Source of the DNA: Bacteroidales bacterium
GTDB lineage: Bacteria > Bacteroidota > Bacteroidia > Bacteroidales > UBA12077
Assembly (NCBI GenBank): GCA_016342685.1
Contig: JAEINU010000008.1
Coordinates: forward strand, 62,001 to 126,000
Length of the DNA stretch: 64,000 bases
Direction: 5' to 3'
Shown: piece by piece, positions 1 to 9,232 of the stretch
Layout: each line of letters opens with the position of its first letter
How positions within the stretch are numbered: position 1 is the stretch's first letter
Made by a program: the position numbers and the translations under genes
The notes under the pieces: model-generated
Told to the model about the DNA's origin: nothing
Seen by the model: only the letters and a program-made list of their open reading frames with translations
The model's database searches: none

Positions 1-88
1 CTATAAATATTTTTATAAAAAATGAAATCTTGTTGTTGTCAGTAGGTCAGCACAATATGTAATTTATAGTTAGAAATAACATAAAAAA

Positions 89-121
89 TTTGGAGGTAAT
101 TAATATAATTTCATATCTTTG
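89..121 (+). promoter_or_regulatory. Candidate Bacteroidota promoter of the efflux operon
   Basis: A TTTG (89-92) lies 21 nt upstream of TATCTTTG (114-121), which fits the Bacteroidota -33 TTTG and -7 TAnnTTTG boxes. It sits about 65 nt before the preferred start of the TetR gene and just before two similar 19-bp repeats. Found by motif reading only. Confidence 0.45.
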
Positions 122-128
122 ACCAGTT

Positions 129-173
129 GGTTAAATTAAATAGTTAAATAATGTGGTTAAATTATTTAGTTAA
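129..173 (+). promoter_or_regulatory. Two 19-bp direct repeats, candidate TetR operators
   Basis: GGTTAAATTAAATAGTTAA (129-147) and GGTTAAATTATTTAGTTAA (155-173) differ at two positions, and each is partly palindromic. They lie between the candidate -7 box and the ATG at 187, where a TetR-family protein would repress its own operon. The repeats argue that the upstream ATG at 151 is not the true start, because the second repeat would then be coding. Confidence 0.4.
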
Positions 174-186
174 TACATATAGTTTT

Positions 187-810
187 ATGACTGAACATGA
201 AAAGAATACAGAAGACAAAATTCTGGATGCTGCTAAAGACGTATTTCAGCAAAAAGGAATGACAGGTGCCAGAATGCAAGAGATTGCCGATAAGGCTGGA
301 ATTAACAAGGCTTTATTACATTATTATTATAGAACAAAAGAGAAGCTTTTTGAAAAGGTTTTCGAAATTGCATTTTCTTTATTTATTCCAAAGGTAAAAG
401 AAATGATGTCGTCGGATAAACCAATTTTCGAAAAGATTGAGTTCTTTGTGGAGAATTATTTGAATCTTCTACAAAAGCATCCTTATATACCCGGATTTAT
501 TATTAGTGAGCTAAATCGAAATCCCAAGATGTTAGTAAGTCTAATTGAAAAAAACGTTCAGCTAAAAGAAGGTAATTTTTTGGGAATACTAGAAAGTCAA
601 ATAAAACAGGAGGTGGATAAAGGAATCGTGAAGCCAATTAGTGCACATAATCTAATGACCAATGTTATTAGTCTTTGTATTTTTCCTATAGTTGCTCGAC
701 CAATACTACAAGGAGTTTTATTTGACAATGATAAAAAGGAATTTGATGTTTTTTTGGAACAAAGAAGAACTTTTGTGAAAGAATATGTAATTAATTCAAT
801 TAAAGCATAA
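187..810 (+). CDS. TetR/AcrR-family transcriptional regulator
   Basis: A 207-residue DNA-binding repressor from the ATG at 187; an in-frame ATG at 151 would add 12 residues overlapping the putative operators. The N-terminal TetR helix-turn-helix is clear: ILDAAKDVFQQKGMTGARM, then EIADKAGINKALLHYYYRTKEKLF at about residues 10-55. The C-terminal part is a divergent ligand-binding and dimerisation domain. It is the first gene of an export operon (TolC-, HlyD- and ABC-type genes follow on the same strand), so it probably represses that operon and responds to a transported compound. The ligand cannot be told from sequence. Confidence 0.85.
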   Translation: MTEHEKNTEDKILDAAKDVFQQKGMTGARMQEIADKAGINKALLHYYYRTKEKLFEKVFEIAFSLFIPKVKEMMSSDKPIFEKIEFFVENYLNLLQKHPYIPGFIISELNRNPKMLVSLIEKNVQLKEGNFLGILESQIKQEVDKGIVKPISAHNLMTNVISLCIFPIVARPILQGVLFDNDKKEFDVFLEQRRTFVKEYVINSIKA

Positions 811-905
811 TGACAGCCAATGGCTGAGATAAATATTGTGACACAGATGAAGAATCTTGAAATGTAGTGGCGCAATATCGAAGTCAGGCACAAAATTAAA
901 AATTT

Positions 906-2168
906 ATGAGAAAATTTGTAATTATATTATTTTTCATAACAAGTATCGTAAATGCTCAAGAGAAAGTGGTAAGCTTAACTGAGTGTTACGAGAGTATGTT
1001 GGTAAATTATCCTTTGGCAAATCAAACAGATATCTATTCACAATCGAGTGAGCTAAATACGGAAAATTTAAAAACCGGTTGGTTGCCAAACGCTGAATTG
1101 AATGCTCAGGCAAGTTATCAGTCGGATGCAATTGAAATTGCTATTTCTGCAATGGGAAACGATTTTGGATTTAAAGGAGAAAAAGATCAATATAAAGCCA
1201 GTATTGATATTAATCAATTGATCTACGATTGGGGGAGAATAAAATCAGCAAAGCAAGTAGAAAATGTTGATTTAAAAGTAAATCAACAAAATGCTCAAGT
1301 GGAGTTGAATAAGGTAAAGGAACAAGTGAATCAGTTTTATTTTGCAATTTTAATTCTGCAACACAACGACGAACTTCTAGGGGTTATGCTCAATGATTTG
1401 AAAACAAAAGAGATATCTGTGAAGTCGGCTGTAAAGAATGGTGTTTTGTTAAGATCTGATTTAAGCACTTTAAAGGCAGAAATAATAAAAGTTCAGCAAA
1501 GTATTTATGAGATTCAAAGTCAGCGTGTAGCAGCAATCAATATTTTATCGGAGATTACAGGCATGAACTTGTCTGATGAGTCTGAATTTGAAATTCCCGA
1601 ATATGAAATTGATTATGAGGCAAGCTTAAATCGACCTGAATCAATGCTATTTGAATATCAAAGAGAAAAGTTAGATGCAACATCAAGTTTAATTTCAAAA
1701 CAAAATAAGCCAACAGCATTTGCATTTTCTCAACTTGGTTATGGAAAACCCGGGTTAAACATGACAAGTACTGAATTTGATTCCTATTATTATGTTGGAG
1801 TTGGTTTAAAATGGAAATTCTGGGATTGGAGTAAAACGAAACGTGAAAAGCAAGTTTTATCATTAAACAAAGAGTTGATATCGACACAGGAGAATTCATT
1901 CAATACACAAATGAGTGTTGCATTAAAGAATGAAAAATCTAAAATTAAGATATACGAAGATGCTATTCAATCCGATCAGGAGATTATCAAATTACGCGAG
2001 GAAGTATCGGAAAGTGCTCGTGCCAGATTAGATAATGGTGTTATTACATCAACCGATTATATAACAGAGTTAAGTAAAGAAACACAAGCAAAAATTAACT
2101 ACGAAACACACAAAATACAATTAGTTCAATCTAAAGTTAATTACTTATACATAAAAGGAGAATTATAA
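906..2168 (+). CDS. TolC-like outer membrane efflux protein
   Basis: A 420-residue protein with a signal peptide (MRKFVIILFFITSIVNAQ) and the pattern of the outer membrane efflux family: long helices with heptad character around residues 130-215 and 320-400, separated by beta-strand segments such as YYYVGVGLKWKFWDW. It is expected to form the trimeric outer membrane channel of a tripartite exporter with the HlyD-like adaptor and ABC-2 transporter encoded next. Its length is normal for the family. The first gene of the exporter proper, it lies 95 nt after the regulator. Confidence 0.85.
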   Translation: MRKFVIILFFITSIVNAQEKVVSLTECYESMLVNYPLANQTDIYSQSSELNTENLKTGWLPNAELNAQASYQSDAIEIAISAMGNDFGFKGEKDQYKASIDINQLIYDWGRIKSAKQVENVDLKVNQQNAQVELNKVKEQVNQFYFAILILQHNDELLGVMLNDLKTKEISVKSAVKNGVLLRSDLSTLKAEIIKVQQSIYEIQSQRVAAINILSEITGMNLSDESEFEIPEYEIDYEASLNRPESMLFEYQREKLDATSSLISKQNKPTAFAFSQLGYGKPGLNMTSTEFDSYYYVGVGLKWKFWDWSKTKREKQVLSLNKELISTQENSFNTQMSVALKNEKSKIKIYEDAIQSDQEIIKLREEVSESARARLDNGVITSTDYITELSKETQAKINYETHKIQLVQSKVNYLYIKGEL

Positions 2169-2179
2169 ATAATTAATAT

Positions 2180-2210
2180 TTTGTCACTCTGAGCTTGTCG
2201 AAGAGTGAAA
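2180..2210 (+). repeat. REP-like palindrome
   Basis: TGTCACTCTGAGCTTGTCG followed by AAGAGTG forms a short stem (CACTCT/AGAGTG). It is one of many related copies in the gaps of this operon, sharing GAGCTTGTCGAA. Confidence 0.55.
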
Positions 2211-2247
2211 TCTTTTAACATTTAATTTTCAACTTTAAACATACAAA

Positions 2248-3129
2248 ATGAAAACAAAAATATATTTATTAATTATCCCGATTCTTTTAGCATCCTGTAA
2301 CGGAAATGAAAATAGCTCAGATGCTTATGGAAACTTTGAAGCTAAAGAAGTAATTGTAAGTGCAGAGGCGCAAGGAAAAATAATTGAATTTACTGCAGAA
2401 GAGGGACAAAGTTTAAAAGCAGAGCAGATTCTTGGATTTATTGATACAGTTCCATTATCTATTCAGCGCGAACAGTTATTTGCTCAAAAACAAGCGGTTG
2501 CCTCAAAAAAAGCAAATGTAAATGCTCAAATTGAAGTTCAGAAACAACAACAAAAAGTTTTGGAAACAGAGAAAAATAGGATTGAGCAATTGTACAACGA
2601 TAATGCTGCAACCAAACAGCAATACGATGATATTACTGGAAAGTACGATGTATTAGAAAAACAGATAGCTGCTACAAAAACTCAAATTTCATCAATCCTT
2701 CGAGAGATGAATGTGATCGATAAGCAAGTTAAATTAGTTAACGAACAGCTTTCTCGTGCTATAATTACAAATCCAATTGATGGAACTGTATTGGAGAAAT
2801 ATCTCGAAGAGAATGAGATCGCATTCGCAGGCAAAGCTCTATACAAAATAGCTCGATTAGACGAAATAGAATTGCGGGTTTATGTTAGCGGAGCACAATT
2901 ACCAAATGTTAAGATTGGACAAGAAGTGAAAGTTTTAATCGATAAAGATTCTGAAACAAATCAGGAATATTCGGGTAAGGTTTTCTGGATTTCCGATCAG
3001 GCTGAATTTACGCCTAAAATTATTCAAACCAAAGAAGAGCGTGTGAATATGGTATATGCAGTTAAAATACGTGTTAAGAACGACGGCAAGCTAAAGATCG
3101 GAATGCCTGGCGAAGTCTTGTTCAATTAA
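2248..3129 (+). CDS. HlyD-family periplasmic adaptor (membrane fusion protein), lipoprotein
   Basis: A 293-residue adaptor with a lipoprotein signal (LLIIPILLASCNG, lipobox LASC), a split biotinyl-lipoyl domain (VIVSAEAQGKIIEFTAEEGQ at about 33-52 and the returning half AIITNPIDGTVLEKYLEENE), a coiled-coil hairpin at about residues 75-165, and a C-terminal beta-barrel region. It should join the inner membrane ABC permeases to the TolC-like channel. The closest known layout is YbhG with YbhFSR. Codirectional with the genes on both sides. Confidence 0.85.
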   Translation: MKTKIYLLIIPILLASCNGNENSSDAYGNFEAKEVIVSAEAQGKIIEFTAEEGQSLKAEQILGFIDTVPLSIQREQLFAQKQAVASKKANVNAQIEVQKQQQKVLETEKNRIEQLYNDNAATKQQYDDITGKYDVLEKQIAATKTQISSILREMNVIDKQVKLVNEQLSRAIITNPIDGTVLEKYLEENEIAFAGKALYKIARLDEIELRVYVSGAQLPNVKIGQEVKVLIDKDSETNQEYSGKVFWISDQAEFTPKIIQTKEERVNMVYAVKIRVKNDGKLKIGMPGEVLFN

Positions 3130-3189
3130 TAATGAGCAAATAACAAATAACAATGAATAACTATTTGTTTAACAGATCAATATTCATTA

Positions 3190-3380
3190 ATAAAATGTCA
3201 CACTGAGCATGTCGAAGTGTGAGCTAAATTTAAAAATTAGCAAGCGATGCAAAACCATTCCAAATATATTGTCGAAGTGTGAGCACTGTCATCCTGAACA
3301 ATTAATAGCGACTTGATAATGGAACAATACTAAATAGAACTGTCATCCTGAGTTTATCGAAGGATATCGAAGGATGAAGA
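3190..3380 (+). repeat. Cluster of REP-like palindromes
   Basis: This gap between the adaptor and the first ATPase holds at least three related hairpin units: GTCACACTGAGCATGTCGAA with GTGTGAGC, a half-copy TTGTCGAAGTGTGAGCACTG, and GTCATCCTGAGTTTATCGAA followed by a duplicated AGGATATCGAAGGATG. No ORF is convincing here. Confidence 0.55.
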
Positions 3381-3403
3381 AAATAAAATTAGAGTCTTAA
3401 ATT

Positions 3404-4327
3404 ATGCAAAACCAAACCGAATATATAGTTGAAGTAAGCGACCTAAAAAAAACCTACGAAAAAGTCGAAGCCGTAAAAGGAGTAAGCTTTAATGTTTCGA
3501 AAGGAGAGTTGTTTGGATTAATTGGACCCGATGGAGCAGGAAAAACCAGTATTTTCAGAATACTTACTACGCTTATGTTTCCATCGAGCGGAGATGTAAA
3601 GCTTCTTAATTACGATGTTGTAAGCGAGTACAAGAACATTAGAACTAACATCGGATATATGCCACAGCGATTTTCTTTGTATCAGGATTTATCGGTAGAA
3701 GAGAATTTAGCTTTTTTTGCTCGAATATTTGGAACAACAATCGAAGAGAATTATGATCTAATTAAAGATATATACATTCAGATTGAGCCATTCAAAGATC
3801 GTCTGGCGGGTAAACTTTCTGGTGGGATGAAACAGAAATTGGCCCTGTGTTGCGCGCTAATTCATAGTCCTGATGTTTTAGTTCTTGATGAGCCAACAAC
3901 GGGTGTTGATGCAGTTTCCCGAAAAGAATTTTGGGAGATGCTTATTCGTTTGAAACAGAAAGGAATAACAATTTTGGTTTCGACACCATACATGGATGAA
4001 GCGAATATGTGCGATCGTGTTGCGTTAATTCAGAACGGTGAAATCATGTCAATTGATAAACCGGAAGCGGTAATTGCTAATTTCGGAAGAAAGCTATGGG
4101 CTGTGAAATCAAACAATATTTATCAATTAATTCAGGATTTGAGGAGTATTGACTTTATTGACACCGTTTTTCCTTTCGGTGAATATCTGCATGTTACAGC
4201 AAAGGATTTAGATCTTGATTTAAAAGATTTAAAGCTCCGGTTAAAGGAAAAGAATCATTCGGAAATTGAGATACTCGAAATCGAAGCGAATATAGAAGAT
4301 TGTTTTATGGAACTAATGACAAAATAG
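3404..4327 (+). CDS. ABC transporter ATP-binding protein, first subunit
   Basis: A 307-residue cytoplasmic ATPase with a complete nucleotide-binding domain: Walker A GPDGAGKTS (about residue 43), Q-loop MPQRFSLYQDL, signature LSGGMKQKL (about 140), Walker B VLVLDEPTTGVD, and a substitute for the switch histidine in STPYMDEANMCD. The C-terminal 70 residues are an accessory domain. With the second ATPase it should power the two ABC-2 permeases downstream, as the fused two-domain YbhF does. In this ATPase the usual TTHYMDE motif reads STPYMDE, so the H-loop histidine is missing and this half may hydrolyse ATP weakly. Confidence 0.85.
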   Translation: MQNQTEYIVEVSDLKKTYEKVEAVKGVSFNVSKGELFGLIGPDGAGKTSIFRILTTLMFPSSGDVKLLNYDVVSEYKNIRTNIGYMPQRFSLYQDLSVEENLAFFARIFGTTIEENYDLIKDIYIQIEPFKDRLAGKLSGGMKQKLALCCALIHSPDVLVLDEPTTGVDAVSRKEFWEMLIRLKQKGITILVSTPYMDEANMCDRVALIQNGEIMSIDKPEAVIANFGRKLWAVKSNNIYQLIQDLRSIDFIDTVFPFGEYLHVTAKDLDLDLKDLKLRLKEKNHSEIEILEIEANIEDCFMELMTK

Positions 4328-4339
4328 AACAAAAACATA

Positions 4340-4550
4340 CTTTTTGTCATTCCCAACTCGATTGGGAATCTAAAGAAGAAGAGATATGTTAAAATTTAGG
4401 GAAGATTTGCATACTAAGATCTCCGATCAAGTCGGAGATGATAAATGATAATTTAATGTCATTCCGCACTTGATGCGGAATCTAAAAATGAAAAGGTGGT
4501 AAAACTATTAGTGATTGTCATTCCCAAATTGATTGGGAATCTTAATGGAG
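4340..4550 (+). repeat. Cluster of interspersed palindromes (second family)
   Basis: Four hairpins occur in about 210 bp: GTCATTCCCAACTCG/ATTGGGAAT, CTCCGATCAAGTCGGAG, ATTCCGCACTTGATGCGGAAT and ATTCCCAAATTGATTGGGAAT. Three of them begin with the GTCAT shared with the other REP-like family nearby. The stems differ but stay complementary, typical of mobile palindromic elements. Confidence 0.55.
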
Positions 4551-4593
4551 TTTAATTAAAACGATGAACGATCGAGAAAAAAAGGAGAATTAC

Positions 4594-5325
4594 ATGACAA
4601 AAGATACTGAAAATATAATCGTTGTAAAGAACTTAATGAAGAAGTTTGGAAGCTTTGTGGCCAATGATAATCTAACTTTTGAAGTTCGAAAAGGAGAAAT
4701 ATTTGGATTTCTTGGAGCTAATGGAGCAGGAAAAACAACAGCAATAAAAATTCTTTCAGGCTTATCCTTTCCTACATCGGGAGACGTTATGGTTGCAGGT
4801 TATGATGTTTACAAGGAACGCGAATTGGTGAAAAAGAACATCGGATATATGAGCCAGAAGTTTTCTTTGTATGAAGATTTAACCGTACGCGAGAACATTC
4901 GATTTTATGGTGGAATATATGGCTTGTCGAGTAAGTACATTAAAGAAAAAACCGAAGATTTACTAGAGCGATTAAAGATGAAAGACATTCAGAATTCCTT
5001 AATTAGCTCATTACCTTTGGGATGGAAACAGAAAATTGCTTTTTCGGTAGCTATTTTTCACGATCCAAAAATTGTATTTCTAGATGAACCTACCGGTGGT
5101 GTTGATCCAATCACACGTCGCGATTTCTGGGAAATGATTTACGAAGCTTCCAATGCTGGAATTACTGTTTTTGTTACAACACATTATATGGACGAAGCAG
5201 AGTATTGCGATCGGGTTTCGATTATGGATAAAGGACGAATTGAAGGAATGGATACTCCTGGAGAACTAAAACGACAGTTCGATGCTCAAAACATGGACGA
5301 AGTATTCTTGAAGATTGCTAGATAG
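4594..5325 (+). CDS. ABC transporter ATP-binding protein, second subunit
   Basis: A 243-residue ATPase from the ATG at 4594, which follows AAAGGAG by 6 nt; an in-frame ATG at 4564 would add 10 residues. Walker A is GANGAGKTT, the Q-loop MSQKFSLYEDL, Walker B IVFLDEPTGGVD and the H-loop TTHYMDEAEYCD. The signature reads LPLGWKQK instead of LSGGQ, a variant I know from drug-exporter ATPases of this type, so it is not necessarily a defect. It probably pairs with the preceding ATPase, which keeps the LSGG signature but lacks the H-loop histidine, giving an asymmetric pair. Confidence 0.85.
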   Translation: MTKDTENIIVVKNLMKKFGSFVANDNLTFEVRKGEIFGFLGANGAGKTTAIKILSGLSFPTSGDVMVAGYDVYKERELVKKNIGYMSQKFSLYEDLTVRENIRFYGGIYGLSSKYIKEKTEDLLERLKMKDIQNSLISSLPLGWKQKIAFSVAIFHDPKIVFLDEPTGGVDPITRRDFWEMIYEASNAGITVFVTTHYMDEAEYCDRVSIMDKGRIEGMDTPGELKRQFDAQNMDEVFLKIAR

Positions 5326-5399
5326 TATAGAATAATGAGGGTAGTGGTTGAGCATATTACGACAAGCTTAATATGACAATCACTATAATAGATGTCAAA

Positions 5400-5450
5400 C
5401 TAAACAATGTCATTCTGAGCTTGTCGAAGGATGTCGAAGTGTAGACAAAA
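5400..5450 (+). repeat. REP-like palindrome
   Basis: GTCATTCTGAGCTTGTCGAA followed by GGATGTCGAAGTG; same family as the other palindromes of this operon. It lies between the second ATPase and the first permease. Confidence 0.5.
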
Positions 5451-5481
5451 AGTGTTTATTAATTGAAAAAATAAAGAAACA

Positions 5482-6588
5482 ATGAACCGATTTATAGGTT
5501 TTGTAAAAAAAGAGTTTCATCATATATTCCGTGATTCACGAACAATGCTCATTTTGTTTGGAATGCCAATTGCTCAGATCTTGATATTCGGATATGTGGT
5601 TTCGAACGAGATAACCGATGTAAGAATTGGAATTTACGATAAATCAAAAGATCACGTAACCCAAGAAATCACAAATAAAATTATATCATCAGGATTTTTT
5701 ATTTTGCACGAAAACTTAAATTCCGATGAAGAAATAGAGGCAGCCTTTAAGCGTGGAATTGTTCGCGAAGTAGTGGTTTTTGAACCAAATTTTGCTAAAA
5801 ACTTAGAGCGTGATGGTAGTGCTGCTATTCAGATCATAGCTGATGCTTCTGATGCCAATACAGCTAATATGGTTTCGAATTATACACAGGCAATTATTAA
5901 TTCGTATGTAAAAACAGAATTGATGGCTCAAGGCATGCCTTACCAAATTATTCCCGAGATAAGAATGCTCTATAACGATGAACTCAAAGGGGTATATATG
6001 TTTGTGCCCGGAACAATGGCACTAATTTTAATGCTCGTTTCAGCAATGATGACATCCATTTCCATAGCACGAGAAAAAGAATTGGGAACAATGGAAATTT
6101 TATTGGTATCGCCCTTAAAACCATTGCCGATTGTTATTGGAAAAGTTATTCCATATATGGTATTATCATTTGTAAATGCAGTAGTAATAATTGCTCTGAG
6201 CTATTTCGTTTTCGGAATGCCAATACAAGGGAATCTGGTATTTCTAATGCTCGAAACCTTGCTATTTATTTTCATGGCCTTATCACTTGGGATTCTTATT
6301 TCTACTGTAAGTAATAGTCAAATGGTGGCTATGTTTATATCTATGTTTGCACTCTTATTGCCAACAATGCTCTTGTCGGGATTCATTTTCCCGGTCGAGA
6401 ATATGCCAAAAGTTCTGCAATGGTTAAGTTCAATTATGCCTGCAAAATATTTTATCACAATAGTAAAAAATATAATGATAAAAGGTTCAGGAATAGGAAT
6501 AATCTGGAAAGAAACTTTGATTCTTGCTGGAATGACCATGTTCTTTTTAGTTATGAGTATTAAAAAGTTTAAAGTAAGATTGGAGTAA
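5482..6588 (+). CDS. ABC-2 type permease, first subunit
   Basis: A 368-residue inner membrane protein of the YbhS/YbhR type. One transmembrane helix is near residues 22-42, followed by a large periplasmic domain (about 45-170) and five helices from about 172 to the end. The ABC-2 motif around MTSISIAREKELGTMEILL marks the loop that contacts the ATPases. It should form the transport path with the paralogous permease that follows. Charged and hydrophobic pattern and length are normal for the family. Confidence 0.88.
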   Translation: MNRFIGFVKKEFHHIFRDSRTMLILFGMPIAQILIFGYVVSNEITDVRIGIYDKSKDHVTQEITNKIISSGFFILHENLNSDEEIEAAFKRGIVREVVVFEPNFAKNLERDGSAAIQIIADASDANTANMVSNYTQAIINSYVKTELMAQGMPYQIIPEIRMLYNDELKGVYMFVPGTMALILMLVSAMMTSISIAREKELGTMEILLVSPLKPLPIVIGKVIPYMVLSFVNAVVIIALSYFVFGMPIQGNLVFLMLETLLFIFMALSLGILISTVSNSQMVAMFISMFALLLPTMLLSGFIFPVENMPKVLQWLSSIMPAKYFITIVKNIMIKGSGIGIIWKETLILAGMTMFFLVMSIKKFKVRLE

Positions 6589-6599
6589 GAATGTAATTG

Positions 6600-6735
6600 T
6601 CTATTTCGACAAGCTCAATATGACAATTATTTAATACCTGTATGTCATCCTGAGCCTGTCGAAGGATGTAGCTTGTAGCATGCAACAAAGCAAAGAGCAA
6701 TGTCATCCTGAGCTTGTCGAAGGGTGAATAAATTA
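6600..6735 (+). repeat. Three REP-like palindromes
   Basis: An inverted copy (TTTCGACAAGCTCAATATGA) is followed by two direct copies, GTCATCCTGAGCCTGTCGAA/GGATG and GTCATCCTGAGCTTGTCGAA/GGGTG. CATCCT pairs with AGGATG. They fill the gap between the two permease genes. Confidence 0.55.
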
Positions 6736-6749
6736 AAATATATTGAAAC

Positions 6750-7868
6750 ATGAGAAAGATAAAATTCATATTACAAAAAGAATTCATTCAGATATTCAGG
6801 AACAAAACAATGCTTCCTATGATTTTTGGAATACCAATAATTCAATTGGTAATTCTGGTACATGCAGCAACCTTAGAAATGAAATCTATTGATATGTACG
6901 TTGTCGATAAAGATTTATCTTCCTTGTCACATAAGCTAGTAAGTAAGTTCGAAGGTTCGCCATTTTATAATATCTCAGGATCATCATTTTCTATTGATGA
7001 AGCCAATGAAGCCATAGAAAAGAATCAAGCAGATTTCATTCTCCATATTCCACAGGGGTTTGAACGCGATTTAATGCGAGAAAATAGTTCCAAGGTGCAA
7101 TTACTAATCGATGGAATTAATGGAACGGCAGCAAGTTTGGTTAATGCTTATTCATCATCGGTAATTGCAGATTTTAATCGAAATATTATTGTTGATTTAA
7201 CGCAAAGGCCACAAATAGTAGATTCAAATCCCATCTCTGTTGAAACATCCTATTGGTATAATCCAGAGCTCAATTATAAAATATATATGTTGCCCGGAAT
7301 ATTAGTGATTTTGGTTACAATTATAAGTATGTTCTTGGCGGCTATGAATATTGTTCGTGAAAAGGAGATCGGAACCATTGAACAGTTGAATGTAACGCCA
7401 ATAAAGAAATTTGAGTTTATTGTCGGAAAGCTGGTGCCGTTTTTAATTATTGCATTGTTCGAATTAGCGTTTGGTTTAGCAATTGGTAAATTCTTTTTTC
7501 ATGTGCCTATGGTAGGCAGTTTAGGATTACTTTTTGGATTTGCAGTTGTTTATTTATTGGTAGTTTTAGGCATTGGTTTATTCATTTCAACAATATCGTC
7601 AACACAGCAACAGGTTATGTTTATTGCATTCTTCTTTATGCTGGTTTTTATACTGATGAGTGGAATATTTACACCAACCGAGAGTATGCCAATGTGGGCT
7701 CAGAAAGTAAATATCATTAATCCATTCTATTATTTTATGCGTGTAATCCGAATGATTCTTTTAAAAGGATCTGGCTTTTGGGATATTTCACGAGAATTTT
7801 TCAGTTTAGTAATTTATGCTGTAATCATGTTAAGTTTATCGGTTTGGAGATATAGAAAAGTTTCTTAG
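6750..7868 (+). CDS. ABC-2 type permease, second subunit
   Basis: A 372-residue paralogue of the preceding permease: N-terminal helix at about 22-42, periplasmic domain to about residue 175, then five or six helices, with AAMNIVREKEIGTIEQLN as the ABC-2 coupling loop. Last gene of the export operon. Its 3' end overlaps the convergent histidine kinase gene by 4 bp. Substrate unknown; relatives export drugs, cations or lipids. Confidence 0.88.
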   Translation: MRKIKFILQKEFIQIFRNKTMLPMIFGIPIIQLVILVHAATLEMKSIDMYVVDKDLSSLSHKLVSKFEGSPFYNISGSSFSIDEANEAIEKNQADFILHIPQGFERDLMRENSSKVQLLIDGINGTAASLVNAYSSSVIADFNRNIIVDLTQRPQIVDSNPISVETSYWYNPELNYKIYMLPGILVILVTIISMFLAAMNIVREKEIGTIEQLNVTPIKKFEFIVGKLVPFLIIALFELAFGLAIGKFFFHVPMVGSLGLLFGFAVVYLLVVLGIGLFISTISSTQQQVMFIAFFFMLVFILMSGIFTPTESMPMWAQKVNIINPFYYFMRVIRMILLKGSGFWDISREFFSLVIYAVIMLSLSVWRYRKVS

Positions 7869-9232
7869 TTTAGATGGAATGTCAAAGAAAATATCGTTTC
7901 CTTTTCGGGATCAGAAATTACTTTTATGTTACCTTTATGTAGCTGCATTATTTGTTGTGATAGAAATAATCCAATTCCTGAACCATTTTCTTTGGTTGTA
8001 AACATGGGTACAAAAATCTGGCTAATCTGATTTTCTAAAATTCCTGAGCCATTGTCTTTTACATCAATTTTTATATTGTTGTTTGTGAATGATGTGTGAA
8101 TATCAATAACAGGATTGATCGTAGTTTCCAATGCTTCGATACTATTTTTTAATAGATTTATAATTACTTGTTGAATTAAATTATAGTCAGCCTTGATAGT
8201 AATTTTTTCAACTTCTGTAAAAATATTCAGTTTAATCTCTTTATCTTTTAGCTGATTGTTAAATAATAAAATAGTCGAATCAATCAATTCAGAAATACAA
8301 ACATTTTCAAATTTAGGAGTCGGTATTCGATCAATCTCACGATAAATATTTACAAATTCAAATAATCCTTCGCTTCTTGATTTAATCGATTTCATACTTT
8401 CACGTATGTCATCTAAATCTTCTTCATTTAGTTGATTTAGTTCAATAAGATCGCCATCTTCATTGTTTAATATTGAAATTATTGTATCTGTTAAGGTCGA
8501 AATTGGGGTAATGGAATTCAATATTTCGTGTCGTAAAACCTTTATTAATTTTCGCCACGATTCAATTTCATTTTGAACAATCTCGTTTCGAATATCCTGA
8601 AACGTAATATTTGTAATTGTCTCATTTTTAACTTTGAAAACTGATTTAGAAATGGTTAATGCGATATCGTCGGTGTTCGTTTTTAAACGAATTAGTTTAT
8701 TATTTCGGTTCTCAATATTCTTGATTTCGGTATAAAAATCAGAATTTAAATTCTTGATATCTGATAGATGCAAGTATTTAGAGTTCCCAAGTAAATTCTT
8801 CGCTGTATTATTAATTAGAACAATTTCCTGCTTTTGGTTAAATGATATTAGTCCTACTTGAATACAATTTATTATAATATTTAAATACTGTTTATGTATT
8901 TCCTTTTCGTATTTCGTTTCATTAATCACATTCATTAAATCTTGAATCGTATCGCGAATTTGCTCAAACGATGATTCTTTTTGATCATCTTTAATAATGG
9001 GAAGCTCAGATGCTCTTAGTGTTTTTATTAATTCGATAATTTTTTGATTAATACCTTTTACATATCTAACCAAATCAATTAATTGATAAATAATTAATAT
9101 TATTAATAAAAATGGGATAAAGAATGTTTCTTTTTCAATAAAAACTACAGAAATATAACCAAATAGTGCAGATGTAATTGCAATTAATAAACTTCTGATT
9201 GAAAGATTATAAGCTACTTTTTTAGATCTCAT
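7865..9232 (-). CDS. Sensor histidine kinase
   Basis: A 455-residue membrane kinase. Two N-terminal helices (about residues 10-50) enclose a very short external loop, so it probably senses a membrane or cytoplasmic signal. A PAS-like region (about 105-210) precedes the phosphoacceptor motif LRHEILNSITPIST, followed by the ATPase boxes N (INLLKNSIEAL), G1 (DVKDNGSGI) and G2 (KENGSGIGLFL). It overlaps the upstream NtrC-type regulator by 11 nt, so the two are translationally coupled partners. The histidine-kinase type with RHEILNS usually pairs with NtrC-like regulators. Confidence 0.9.
   Translation of the reverse strand: MRSKKVAYNLSIRSLLIAITSALFGYISVVFIEKETFFIPFLLIILIIYQLIDLVRYVKGINQKIIELIKTLRASELPIIKDDQKESSFEQIRDTIQDLMNVINETKYEKEIHKQYLNIIINCIQVGLISFNQKQEIVLINNTAKNLLGNSKYLHLSDIKNLNSDFYTEIKNIENRNNKLIRLKTNTDDIALTISKSVFKVKNETITNITFQDIRNEIVQNEIESWRKLIKVLRHEILNSITPISTLTDTIISILNNEDGDLIELNQLNEEDLDDIRESMKSIKSRSEGLFEFVNIYREIDRIPTPKFENVCISELIDSTILLFNNQLKDKEIKLNIFTEVEKITIKADYNLIQQVIINLLKNSIEALETTINPVIDIHTSFTNNNIKIDVKDNGSGILENQISQIFVPMFTTKENGSGIGLFLSQQIMQLHKGNIKVISDPEKETIFSLTFHLN

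Noticed and set aside
4594-5325. The altered ABC signature LPLGWKQK might show a dead ATPase.
   Set aside because: This variant is familiar from multidrug-exporter ATPases of this type, and the Walker A, Walker B and H-loop are intact.
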